5,982 nt of DNA from Leclercia sp. UBA7405 (GCA_002469605.1 DKMV01000007.1:1736-7717), one strand, 5' to 3'. Positions 1-5,692 are shown, counted from the stretch's first letter. The notes: generated by a model from the letters alone, not told the origin. Made by a program: numbers and translations.

Positions 1-30
1 CTATGCCAAAATACCGGTATTGGTTGTCCG

Positions 31-63
31 TTAAAATAGCGCATCCCGACACGGCGGGATGCG
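31..63 (-). terminator. Intrinsic terminator of rspR
   Basis: A perfect 9-bp inverted repeat (CGCATCCCG at 40-48, CGGGATGCG at 55-63) encloses a 6-base loop. Read on the minus strand it starts 6 bases after the rspR stop codon, and the stem is followed by CTATTTTAA. The U tract is short (four T), so efficiency may be moderate, but position, strand and stem fit a rho-independent terminator. Confidence 0.8.
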
Positions 64-69
64 AATATA

Positions 70-756
70 TTACTCTTCGCTAAACCACTCGCGATTTTCC
101 TGGCGGATCAGCTGCACCGATTCGCCAATTTCCTGTAGATGCAGCGTCATCGCTTTTTCAACCGCATCGCCGTCGCGCTTCTCCAGCGCGCTGAAAATAT
201 CATGGTGCTGGCGTAACAGCATCTCCGGCGGGGAGACGTGATCGAGGCTCATATAGCGCACCCGGTCGATGGTCGCTTTGATGTTTTCAATGGTATCCCA
301 CGCCAGCTGGCAGTCGGCAATCTGCGCCAGCGTCTGGTGGAACTCATCGTCAAGCTGGAAAAAGTCGTTCAGCTGCTTGCGCTCGATGGCGATGCGCTGC
401 TGATGCAGGTTTTGCTCCAGCAGATAGCACTGATGATCGTCTACCAGGCTGGCGGCCCGGCGCGCCACGGCGCACTCAATCGCCTGGCGTACAAAACAGC
501 CGTTACGCACCTGGGAGAGGGAGATCTTATTCACATAGCTGCCGCGCTGGGGGCGGATCTGAATCAGACCGTTTTCAGCGAGCTTAATAAAGGCTTCGCG
601 AACGGGCTGGCGAGAGACGTCAAAGCGTACTGAGATCTCTTTTTCCGACAGCGGGGTACCCGGTGGGATCAGACACTGCACAATATCGCGGCGCAATATG
701 CGGTAAATTTGCTGATTAACGGGTTGTACAGGATTGAGTTGCGATTCAGCAGCCAT
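70..756 (-). CDS. rspR: RspR (YdfH), GntR-family transcriptional repressor with FCD ligand domain
   Basis: Cytoplasmic DNA-binding regulator of 228 residues, the same length as E. coli RspR, which is known to repress the rspAB operon. The N-terminal winged helix-turn-helix spans about residues 12-80; the recognition region carries [19 protein letters not shown] and is followed by the wing RPQRGSYV. The FCD effector domain follows (about 90-220). The usual metal-binding set of FCD domains is present: Asp136 and His140 in LDDEFH, His184 in RQHHDIF, and His206 in LHLQEI, so a metal-assisted carboxylate ligand is likely. The ATG at 756 was chosen because [20 protein letters not shown] matches the family N terminus; the upstream Shine-Dalgarno is weak. 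It lies 90 bp downstream of ydfG on the same strand. No rspAB genes are inside the window, so the regulatory target is inferred from E. coli. Confidence 0.95.
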   Translation of the reverse strand: MAAESQLNPVQPVNQQIYRILRRDIVQCLIPPGTPLSEKEISVRFDVSRQPVREAFIKLAENGLIQIRPQRGSYVNKISLSQVRNGCFVRQAIECAVARRAASLVDDHQCYLLEQNLHQQRIAIERKQLNDFFQLDDEFHQTLAQIADCQLAWDTIENIKATIDRVRYMSLDHVSPPEMLLRQHHDIFSALEKRDGDAVEKAMTLHLQEIGESVQLIRQENREWFSEE

Positions 757-819
757 GCGTTGTGATTTCTCGAAGAATTAACCGGTGAATACTACCATTC
801 TTTTGCCTGGCATCCCAGC

Positions 820-837
820 CCCGGCCCGCAGGCCGGG
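820..837. repeat. GC-rich hairpin between ydfG and rspR
   Basis: CCCGGCC (820-826) and GGCCGGG (831-837) form a perfect 7-bp GC-only stem with a 4-base loop. Neither strand has a U tract after it: the minus strand continues GCTGGGATGCC and the plus strand ACGGAAC. It is therefore not a canonical terminator. It could stabilise the 3' end of the ydfG message or cause rho-dependent or partial termination before rspR. A second small stem (CTGG 807-810, CCAG 815-818) lies beside it. Confidence 0.6.
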
Positions 838-846
838 ACGGAACAA

Positions 847-1593
847 TCAACCGCGGTGTACGCTCAGACCGGCAAAGCTCTGGCTGACGGGCATCATCTC
901 AACGGTATTGATATTGACGTGCTTCGGCAGATTTGCCACCCACCATACCGTCTCGGTGACATCTTCCGGCGTCAGCGCATTGGTATTTTCGTAGGTCTTA
1001 CCGGCTTTATCGTCATCGCCTTTAAAACGCACGTTGGAGAACTCGGTGCCCCCGACCAGGCCTGGCTCAACATCGGTCACGCGGATGCCGGTGCCGTGCA
1101 GATCGGTGCGCAGGTTAAGGCTGAACTGACGCACAAAGGCCTTGGTGGCGCCATAGACGTTGCCGCCCGCGTAAGGCCAACTGCCTGCGGTAGAGCCGAT
1201 ATTAATCACATGACCGCGGTTACGTTCCACCATGCCTGGCAGCACGGCGCGGGTCATATAAACCAGCCCTTTATTATTGGTGTCGATCATGGTTTCCCAG
1301 TCTTCAACGCTGGCTTTATGCGCCGGCTCAAGGCCCAGCGCCAGCCCGGCGTTATTGACCAGCACGTCAATTTCGCGCCACTCAGCGGGAAGATTTGCGA
1401 TCATCTCTTCAATGGCGGCGCGGTTACGCACGTCAAGCTGGGCGGTAAGAATGCTGTCGCCAAGCTCATCTTTCAGTTCTTGTAGACGCTCCTGACGGCG
1501 GCCGGTGGCAATCACCTTATGCCCGTTAGCCACAAAGCGACGGGTAATGCTTTCACCAAAACCTGCGGTCGCGCCAGTTACTAAAATAATCAT
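847..1593 (-). CDS. ydfG: YdfG, NADP-dependent 3-hydroxy acid / L-allo-threonine dehydrogenase (short-chain dehydrogenase)
   Basis: Cytoplasmic short-chain dehydrogenase/reductase of 248 residues, the length of E. coli YdfG. The family uses NADP(H) to interconvert 3-hydroxy acids, including L-allo-threonine and serine, with their 3-oxo forms, and it also reduces malonic semialdehyde from pyrimidine breakdown. The Rossmann cofactor motif TGATAGFG is at residues 6-13. TGRR at 30-33 fits NADP preference, and NNAG is at 80-83. The catalytic set is Ser134, Tyr147 and Lys151 (YGATK). The C terminus keeps the family tail AGLSVHRG. The ATG at 1593 was chosen over an in-frame TTG at 1608 because it gives the family length and has GAGGAA seven bases upstream, whereas the TTG codon overlaps that site. 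It probably shares a transcript with rspR downstream, since no clear terminator separates them. Confidence 0.96.
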   Translation of the reverse strand: MIILVTGATAGFGESITRRFVANGHKVIATGRRQERLQELKDELGDSILTAQLDVRNRAAIEEMIANLPAEWREIDVLVNNAGLALGLEPAHKASVEDWETMIDTNNKGLVYMTRAVLPGMVERNRGHVINIGSTAGSWPYAGGNVYGATKAFVRQFSLNLRTDLHGTGIRVTDVEPGLVGGTEFSNVRFKGDDDKAGKTYENTNALTPEDVTETVWWVANLPKHVNINTVEMMPVSQSFAGLSVHRG

Positions 1594-1600
1594 CTCACTG

Positions 1601-1606
1601 TTCCTC
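1601..1606 (-). promoter_or_regulatory. Ribosome binding site deciding the ydfG start
   Basis: GAGGAA on the minus strand lies seven bases before the ATG at 1593. It overlaps the alternative upstream TTG codon (1606-1608), which argues for the shorter 248-residue protein. Confidence 0.75.
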
Positions 1607-1626
1607 AACGCTTTTTGTGTTGTACT

Positions 1627-1655
1627 ACCATAGCATGCGATCTGGCGCAGGGTAA
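1627..1655 (-). promoter_or_regulatory. Possible ydfG promoter (extended -10)
   Basis: On the minus strand TATGGT (1627-1632) is preceded by TGC, giving an extended -10 element. Seventeen bases upstream is TTACCC (1650-1655), a weak -35. The predicted start would leave a leader of about 25-30 bases before ydfG. The match is moderate only. Confidence 0.35.
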
Positions 1656-1815
1656 GGTGACTTTTTGGTGGGGCGGCGTGGGCCGTAAGGGCGAAGCGGT
1701 AACGCTGGGGTATAAGAAAACCCTCTTACCTTTCTCTTTATTTCCTGATGGATTGATGTAGTTTGCAAAAAACCATAGTGGCTAAAGACAGGTCCTAACC
1801 CATCCCGGTATCAAA

Positions 1816-2265
1816 ATGATTATCATCGAAAAGTCAGATGTATATTCTGCAGAGTCTTCCCACCTGATCGAAAAGCTTTCTTCAGAGCTTGCTTCTATTA
1901 CGGGTGACTGCGGCCGGCGTAATTTCACTGCGGGTTCTCTGGGGACAGAGGGCGCTCTCTGGGTGCTGGCCAGAAACGAGAGGGGCGAGGCGGTAGGATG
2001 CGGGGCACTTCGTCCGTTAACGACCGCCATAGCCGAAGTTAAGAGAATGTATTCAGACCGCAGTCAGGCGGGGATAGGCAACGCCTTGCTAAGCTTTATG
2101 GAGACCTCTGCCCGGGAGCTGGGTTATGCAGAACTCTGGCTTGAAACCCGGCAAATAAACCAGCGAGCTGTACGCTTCTATCAGAGCAATGGCTACAGGC
2201 TTATTGAAAACTACGGACCATATTTGGGCAGAGAAGAAGCAATCTGTTTCGCTAAAACGCTATAG
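1816..2265 (+). CDS. GNAT-family N-acetyltransferase, substrate unknown
   Basis: A complete single-domain GNAT protein of 149 residues that should transfer acetyl from acetyl-CoA to an amine. The beta-4/P-loop region is at about 73-92: VKRMYS leads into SQAGIGNALL, the pyrophosphate-binding loop of the R/Q-x-x-G-x-G/A type. Its first position is Ser83 instead of Arg/Gln, although Arg82 is adjacent. Motif B follows at 115-127 as N-QRA-V-RFY-QSNGY, with Tyr122 the usual general-acid candidate. GCGALRP (61-67) is the typical beta-2/3 strand. No signal peptide or membrane segment is visible. The ATG at 1816 has no convincing Shine-Dalgarno, and no other start lies nearby in frame. The gene stands alone, convergent with the ymjA-like gene. 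By eye it is less GC-rich than dcp, which fits an accessory acquisition. Toxin-antitoxin membership is unlikely because no DUF1778 or RHH partner is adjacent. I do not recognise a named orthologue. Confidence 0.85.
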   Translation: MIIIEKSDVYSAESSHLIEKLSSELASITGDCGRRNFTAGSLGTEGALWVLARNERGEAVGCGALRPLTTAIAEVKRMYSDRSQAGIGNALLSFMETSARELGYAELWLETRQINQRAVRFYQSNGYRLIENYGPYLGREEAICFAKTL

Positions 2266-2286
2266 GGGCAGAAAGAGAAGTATCAC

Positions 2287-2322
2287 AAAAAAAAGGACGC
2301 CTTCCGGGGAGGGGGCGCCCTT
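2287..2322 (-). terminator. Intrinsic terminator on the ymjA side of a convergent gap
   Basis: AAGGACGCC (2293-2301) pairs with GGCGCCCTT (2314-2322) with one mismatch. On the minus strand the stem is followed by eight T (complement of 2287-2294). It would end transcription coming from the ymjA-like gene. The plus side has only AAACACAC after the stem, so the GNAT transcript gets a hairpin but no U tract. Confidence 0.75.
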
Positions 2323-2398
2323 AAACACACTCGATATAAATGCGAACCCGTTAGCAGAGTTCTGACTTATCTTTTCACAGGATTATCTTCTGCACACC

Positions 2399-2412
2399 TG
2401 CCATATATGGCA
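2399..2412. repeat. Perfect 14-base palindrome
   Basis: TGCCATATATGGCA is fully self-complementary and sits between the ymjA stop codon and its downstream terminator, followed on the plus strand by seven A. It could be a protein site for a dimeric regulator or a small RNA hairpin (5-bp stem, 4-base loop). No function is assigned. Confidence 0.5.
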
Positions 2413-2456
2413 CAAAAAAAGACTTTAGCGCAAAATCCCAGCAGCCTTTACTCAGG

Positions 2457-2702
2457 CTACTCGTTGCCCCACTGATTAAGAAAATTGGCGATGTCATCAA
2501 TGCGGCTTTCAGCGATACCCGCCTCGGCAGCCATGTCCCGCTGGGCCTCTTCGCTGATCTCTTCGTTATTCATTAACCGGGTGATAAGCAGCTGGAAATA
2601 GTGCGCCAGAACATCACGCTCTTGCTCGCTTACCGGCGTTTCAGTCTCGGTCGCATACTCATCAACGATGTCATAAAACTTCAGCGGTACGTCGTTATTC
2701 AT
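2457..2702 (-). CDS. ymjA: YmjA-like small protein (DUF2543 family), function unknown
   Basis: An 81-residue acidic cytoplasmic protein with the length and sequence pattern of E. coli YmjA as I recall it. It begins [19 protein letters not shown], has the core [21 protein letters not shown], and ends in FLNQWGNE. It appears largely helical, with no signal peptide, membrane segment or catalytic motif. The family has no established function. The start at 2702 is preferred over an in-frame ATG at 2735: it gives the family length and has TGAGGA five bases upstream, while the 11-residue extension ([11 protein letters not shown]) is unlike the family. It is divergent from dcp. Finding it between ydfG and dcp differs from the E. 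coli arrangement I know. Confidence 0.88.
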   Translation of the reverse strand: MNNDVPLKFYDIVDEYATETETPVSEQERDVLAHYFQLLITRLMNNEEISEEAQRDMAAEAGIAESRIDDIANFLNQWGNE

Positions 2703-2707
2703 AATTT

Positions 2708-2713
2708 TCCTCA
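2708..2713 (-). promoter_or_regulatory. Ribosome binding site deciding the ymjA start
   Basis: TGAGGA on the minus strand is five bases upstream of the ATG at 2702. It lies within the longer in-frame candidate reading frame, which supports the internal start. Confidence 0.75.
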
Positions 2714-2749
2714 GGGGGTCGCGTACGTCAGTCATTTTCCGTACCGGAT

Positions 2750-2779
2750 ATTATCACTGTTAATGGCATTTTCTGACAG
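2750..2779 (-). promoter_or_regulatory. Probable sigma-70 promoter of the ymjA-like gene
   Basis: On the minus strand GATAAT (2750-2755, five of six matches to the -10 consensus) lies 18 bases downstream of CTGTCA (2774-2779, four of six matches to the -35 consensus). Transcription would start near 2743, leaving a leader of about 40 bases. Confidence 0.45.
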
Positions 2780-2800
2780 CTCAGCGCAATAAGAGACTAT
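2773..2800 (+). promoter_or_regulatory. Tentative dcp promoter
   Basis: CTGACA (2773-2778, five of six -35 matches) is followed after 16 bases by GACTAT (2795-2800), a poor -10. The -35 shares bases 2774-2778 with the opposing ymjA -35. The leader would be about 70-75 bases. Only the -35 is convincing. Confidence 0.3.
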
Positions 2801-2868
2801 CAGGGCTGCGCGATACGCCATTGCAGGCCGGGGCGTGGTGGCCTACTCTGGGAAGATTACACGCATTC

Positions 2869-2873
2869 AGGAG
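2869..2873 (+). promoter_or_regulatory. Ribosome binding site deciding the dcp start
   Basis: AGGAG ends six bases before the ATG at 2880. It supports the 681-residue product over an in-frame GTG at 2835 that has no comparable site. Confidence 0.8.
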
Positions 2874-2879
2874 CCAGCC

Positions 2880-4925
2880 ATGTCGCAACGTAATCCTTTT
2901 TTAGATATCAGTCCGTTACCTTACCAGGCACCCGCGTTCGATCGCATCAGCGATAGTGATTACCGCCCGGCCTTTGACGAGGGGATCCGCCAGAAGCGGG
3001 AGGAGATTTACGCCATTGCCGCCCAGCCGCACGACGCCGACTTCAGCAATACCATTCTGGCGCTGGAGCAGAGCGGGGCGCTGCTCTCGCGTGTCAGCAA
3101 CATCTTTTTTGCCATGACCTCGGCGCACACCAACGATTATCTGCAGAAACTGGAGGAGGAGATCTCCACCGAGCTGGCGGCCCTTTCGAATGATATCTGG
3201 CTGAACGATGCCCTGTTTGCCCGGGTAGACGCCGTTTTTGACCAGCGCCACGCCCAGGCGCCGGATGCTGAATCCCTGCGGCTGATTGAAGAGCTTCACC
3301 AGCGTTTTATTCTTGCCGGTGCCCGACTGGCGGCGGACGAAAAAGAGGCGCTGAAAGCCCTTAATACGGAAGCAGCTACCCTTACCAGCCAGTTCAACCA
3401 GCGCCTGCTGGCGGCGGATAAAGCCGGTGGCCTTGTGGTAGAAGACCTCCACCAGCTGGATGGATTAAGCCCGGCAGAGCTGGCCGCGGCGGCACAGGCG
3501 GCAGCCGAGAAGGGGCTGGATGGCCGCTGGCTGATCCCCCTGCTTAACACCACCCAGCAACCGGCGCTGCAGCAGCTGCGCGACCGCCAGACCCGCGAAA
3601 AGCTCTTTACCGCTGGCTGGCTACGCACCGAGAAAGGGGATGCTAACGACACCCGTGAGATCGTGCGTCGTCTGGCCGCGCTGCGCGCCCGTCAGGCAGA
3701 ACTGCTGGGCTTTGACAGTTTCGCCAGCTGGAAAATGGCCGATCAGATGGCAAAAAAACCGCAGGCGGCGCTGGAGTTTATGCGCGGCATCGTGCCGGCG
3801 GCGCGAGGACGGGCCTTCCAGGAGCTTGCCGATATTCAACAAGCGATCGACAACGATCGGGGCGGTTTTACCGCCCAGGCCTGGGACTGGACGTACTATG
3901 CCGAGCGCGTGCGGCAGGCGAAATATGCCCTCGACGAGAGCCAGGTGAAGCCCTATTTCGAGCTGAATACGGTACTAACCGAAGGGGTGTTCTGGGCGGC
4001 GAGCCAGTTATTTGGTATCAGCTTCGCCGAGCGCAGCGATATTCCGGTATACCATCCGGACGTGCGCGTCTGGGAGATCTTCGATAACAACGGCGAGGGG
4101 CTGGCGCTCTTCTACGGCGACTTCTTCGCCCGCGATTCGAAAGGGGGCGGAGCCTGGATGGGCAACTTTGTGGAGCAATCCCACGAGTTCGCCGCCAGGC
4201 CGGTGATCTACAACGTCTGTAACTACCAGAAGCCCGCCAGCGGCCAGCCGGCGCTGATCTCCTGGGACGACGTCATTACCCTGTTCCACGAGTTTGGCCA
4301 TACCCTGCACGGCCTGTTTGCCAGCCAGCGGTACTCCACCCTCTCCGGCACCAATACCCCGCGTGATTTCGTGGAGTTTCCTTCTCAGATCAACGAGCAC
4401 TGGGCCAGCCATCCGCAGGTCTTTGCCCGCTATGCACGCCACTATCAGACCGGCGAGCCCATGCCGGACGCGCTGCGTGAAAAGATGCTGAGCGCTACCC
4501 AGTTCAATAAAGGCTACGACATGACGGAGCTGCTGAGCGCCGCGCTGCTGGATATGAACTGGCACAGCATCACCACCCGGGAAGCGCCGGAGGATATCGT
4601 AGCCTTCGAAACCGCCGCGCTGGAAAAAGAGCAGTTGCTGATCCCCGCCGTCCCGCCGCGCTACCGCAGCAGCTATTTCTCTCATATCTTCGGCGGCGGC
4701 TACGCGGCGGGCTATTACGCCTATCTCTGGACGCAGATGCTGGCCGACGACGGCTATCAGTGGTTCGTGGAGCAGGGCGGCTTAACGCGTGAAAACGGGC
4801 AGAAATTCCGCGAAGCGATTTTGTCGCGCGGGAACAGCTCTGATTTAGCTGAACTTTATCGCCAGTGGCGCGGGCACGATCCGCAGATTGAACCGATGCT
4901 GAAAAATCGGGGATTGAGCGAGTAA
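2880..4925 (+). CDS. dcp: Dcp, dipeptidyl carboxypeptidase (M3 family zinc metallopeptidase)
   Basis: Cytoplasmic zinc peptidase that removes C-terminal dipeptides from short peptides in late protein turnover. At 681 residues it equals E. coli Dcp in length. The N-terminal half is the helical part of the M3 fold; the catalytic domain holds His470-Glu471-Phe-Gly-His474 (HEFGH), with His470 and His474 binding zinc and Glu471 acting as general base. The third zinc ligand Glu499 sits in DFVEFPSQ. The glycine-rich FGGGYAAGYY (604-613), which closes over substrate in M3 enzymes, is intact. No signal peptide is present: MSQRNPFLDISPLPYQAPAF matches the family start. The ATG at 2880 was chosen over GTG 2835 on family length and the AGGAG site. 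The gene is monocistronic, with a strong terminator directly after it, and divergent from the ymjA-like gene. The reading frame is undamaged. Oligopeptidase A (PrlC) is the alternative M3 enzyme, but N-terminal sequence and context favour Dcp. Confidence 0.97.
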   Translation: MSQRNPFLDISPLPYQAPAFDRISDSDYRPAFDEGIRQKREEIYAIAAQPHDADFSNTILALEQSGALLSRVSNIFFAMTSAHTNDYLQKLEEEISTELAALSNDIWLNDALFARVDAVFDQRHAQAPDAESLRLIEELHQRFILAGARLAADEKEALKALNTEAATLTSQFNQRLLAADKAGGLVVEDLHQLDGLSPAELAAAAQAAAEKGLDGRWLIPLLNTTQQPALQQLRDRQTREKLFTAGWLRTEKGDANDTREIVRRLAALRARQAELLGFDSFASWKMADQMAKKPQAALEFMRGIVPAARGRAFQELADIQQAIDNDRGGFTAQAWDWTYYAERVRQAKYALDESQVKPYFELNTVLTEGVFWAASQLFGISFAERSDIPVYHPDVRVWEIFDNNGEGLALFYGDFFARDSKGGGAWMGNFVEQSHEFAARPVIYNVCNYQKPASGQPALISWDDVITLFHEFGHTLHGLFASQRYSTLSGTNTPRDFVEFPSQINEHWASHPQVFARYARHYQTGEPMPDALREKMLSATQFNKGYDMTELLSAALLDMNWHSITTREAPEDIVAFETAALEKEQLLIPAVPPRYRSSYFSHIFGGGYAAGYYAYLWTQMLADDGYQWFVEQGGLTRENGQKFREAILSRGNSSDLAELYRQWRGHDPQIEPMLKNRGLSE

Positions 4926-4947
4926 GATTTTGACTGGCTTAAAACCG

Positions 4948-4973
4948 AACCGGGCATGAAGCCCGGTTTTTTT
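4948..4973 (+). terminator. Intrinsic terminator of dcp
   Basis: AACCGGGC (4948-4955) and GCCCGGTT (4961-4968) form a perfect 8-bp stem with loop ATGAA, running into seven T (4967-4973). It begins 22 bases after the dcp stop codon. Confidence 0.93.
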
Positions 4974-5136
4974 CACCGCAACGCCTGCCAAAATAAATAT
5001 TTTAATTCTGTAAAATTCGCTTTCAGTTTGTTGGAACTCGTGCGGCAGGAGAGGCGGGGCTTAACGGTATCGTTATTACCGGAAGCGCCGAGGTATAAAA
5101 CGTAAAAATTTCGTCCGGTAATTCTTAAGAAAGTAA
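4974..5136. other. Non-coding spacer after dcp
   Basis: AT-rich DNA with no supported gene. The only structure noted is an 8-base inverted repeat, ATTACCGG (5075-5082) and CCGGTAAT (5115-5122), separated by 32 bases, just upstream of the orphan frame at 5137. It could be an operator or chance. Confidence 0.5.
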
Positions 5137-5355
5137 GTGAGAGTACCGCTTTTAACCGTCGGATTAATTATCGGGCGCGCGATGATGAGCAATAAAGTCT
5201 GGCATGGAAAAGTCTCATCCTTACCCGCAGAATTTAAAACCCAGTTGCTGGGTATGTTGAACAGACCGGATGTTATCGCTGTGAGGCTGGGTATTACCGG
5301 TAAAGGTATCCAGCTAAACCAGATGTTTTTTTCGACAGCATTGACGCACAAATAA
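5137..5355 (+). CDS. Possible small orphan protein (72 residues)
   Basis: An open frame starting GTG (5137) directly after an in-frame TAA and ending TAA at 5353-5355. The product begins with a hydrophobic stretch (VPLLTVGLIIG, about 3-13) and continues as a mixed polar region, KVWHGKVSSLPAEFK and later PDVIAVRLGITGKGIQL, which reads like globular protein. I do not recognise a family. There is no strong Shine-Dalgarno: AAGAAAG lies a few bases upstream of the GTG, and the internal ATGs at 5182 and 5185 have none. Rare codons (AGA, AGG, CTA, TTA) are frequent, unlike dcp. It could be a real small gene, a fragment of a decayed gene, or chance. The antisense strand is also open, starting only at a TTG, which lowers confidence further. 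Confidence 0.3.
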   Translation: MRVPLLTVGLIIGRAMMSNKVWHGKVSSLPAEFKTQLLGMLNRPDVIAVRLGITGKGIQLNQMFFSTALTHK

Positions 5356-5378
5356 TCAGTCAGTCATGACTACAGCCT

Positions 5379-5401
5379 GAATTAGCTCTGTAAGCTAATT
5401 C
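5379..5401. repeat. 9-bp inverted repeat after the 5137-5355 frame
   Basis: GAATTAGCT (5379-5387) and AGCTAATTC (5393-5401) pair perfectly across a 5-base loop CTGTA. The plus-strand tail is only TTAACG, so it is at best a weak terminator. It lies just upstream of the candidate small RNA and could equally be an operator. A separate 10-base palindrome, AGTCATGACT, is at 5362-5371. Confidence 0.5.
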
Positions 5402-5417
5402 TTAACGTAATGATAGC

Positions 5418-5425
5418 TATATTAT
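5418..5425 (+). promoter_or_regulatory. Possible -10 region of the candidate small RNA
   Basis: Overlapping hexamers TATATT (5418-5423) and TATTAT (5420-5425) each match five of six -10 consensus bases. They lie six to eight bases before the structured region. No good -35 is present at 16-18 bases upstream, so activity would probably need an activator or another sigma factor. Confidence 0.3.
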
Positions 5426-5430
5426 CCGCG

Positions 5431-5525
5431 CCACTGGCCTCGTCGCCAATGGATGGCGGTAAGTTGGAATTATCCGCGAGGTCAGTCCAATCACTTTCAG
5501 CCCCAGCATTGAGCCGGGGCTTTTT
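5431..5525 (+). ncRNA. Candidate small regulatory RNA, about 95 nt, unnamed
   Basis: No convincing coding frame, but dense nested structure. An outer stem pairs ACTGGCCTCG (5433-5442) with CGAGGTCAGT (5477-5486): ten pairs, one a G-U. Inside, CGCCA (5444-5448) pairs with TGGCG (5454-5458) around loop ATGGA, extendable by a U-G pair. A single-stranded stretch of about 17 bases (5460-5476) follows, then a linker, then a terminator hairpin with a U tract on the plus strand. Size, stem order and 3' terminator resemble Hfq-type enterobacterial small RNAs. A plausible -10 lies just upstream. I do not recognise it as a named RNA. Strand is assigned from the terminator, as the minus strand has no U tract after these stems. 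The exact 5' end is a guess. Confidence 0.5.
5499..5525 (+). terminator. Intrinsic terminator of the candidate small RNA
   Basis: AGCCCC (5499-5504) pairs with GGGGCT (5516-5521). The loop contains an inner GC/GC pairing, and the stem runs into TTTTT (5521-5525). It is correctly oriented for plus-strand transcription and lies about 145 bases after the stop of the 5137-5355 frame, so it may instead end a transcript from that frame. Confidence 0.75.
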
Positions 5526-5660
5526 CGTCTCTGAGCCAGGACCGGTTAAGAGAGCCCTCATCAGCAACATAATTGTTTGATATTTAACCAGAGGAGTTGT
5601 CGCGATTGAGATAAATGTTTATTTTTTCAGGATCGTTACGGTCCGGACGCTGTATAGACG

Positions 5661-5682
5661 AAAAAAAGCCCCGTTATGGGGC
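5661..5682 (-). terminator. Intrinsic terminator for minus-strand transcript
   Basis: GCCCC (5668-5672) and GGGGC (5678-5682) form a GC-only stem with a 5-base loop. On the minus strand it is followed by seven T (complement of 5661-5667). It lies 10 bases downstream of the stop codon of the small minus-strand frame at 5693-5836 and implies a real minus-strand transcript. Confidence 0.72.
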
Positions 5683-5692
5683 AAGTTTGAGT

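Noticed and set aside
10..21. 12-base palindrome AATACCGGTATT beyond the rspR terminator
   Set aside because: It is perfectly symmetric, but there is no promoter or gene in view to relate it to. Similar ACCGGT-centred palindromes (for example 5294-5303, inside an open frame) suggest chance.
238..633. Plus-strand open frame of about 131 codons opposite rspR
   Set aside because: It is antisense to the well-supported rspR, with no domain features or ribosome site worth noting.
856..1485. Long plus-strand open frame (about 209 codons) opposite ydfG
   Set aside because: It is entirely antisense to a full-length, motif-complete ydfG, has no family features, and is explained by GC-biased codons of the real gene.
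1753..1779. Possible promoter for the GNAT gene (TTGATG and CATAGT)
   Set aside because: The spacer is only 15 bases and each hexamer matches four of six, too weak to annotate.
1782..2030. Minus-strand frame of about 82 codons opposite the GNAT gene
   Set aside because: It is antisense to the GNAT motifs, and its Pro/Ser-rich translation shows no family features.
2835..2879. Longer dcp start at GTG 2835
   Set aside because: It adds 15 residues (MVAYSGKITRIQEPA) not seen in the family, lacks a Shine-Dalgarno, and is outcompeted by ATG 2880 with AGGAG.
2916..4685. Several minus-strand frames and alternative plus frames inside dcp
   Set aside because: All overlap an intact 681-residue Dcp. 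Their translations are low-complexity, Arg/Gly/Ala-rich shadows of its codons.
5076..5351. Minus-strand frame of 91 codons opposite the 5137-5355 frame
   Set aside because: It starts only at TTG with no ribosome site, its translation has no recognisable features, and no minus-strand terminator follows it. It cannot be fully excluded.
5382..5570. Minus-strand frame of about 62 codons over the small RNA candidate
   Set aside because: The structured plus-strand RNA and its terminator explain the segment better, and no protein family is evident.
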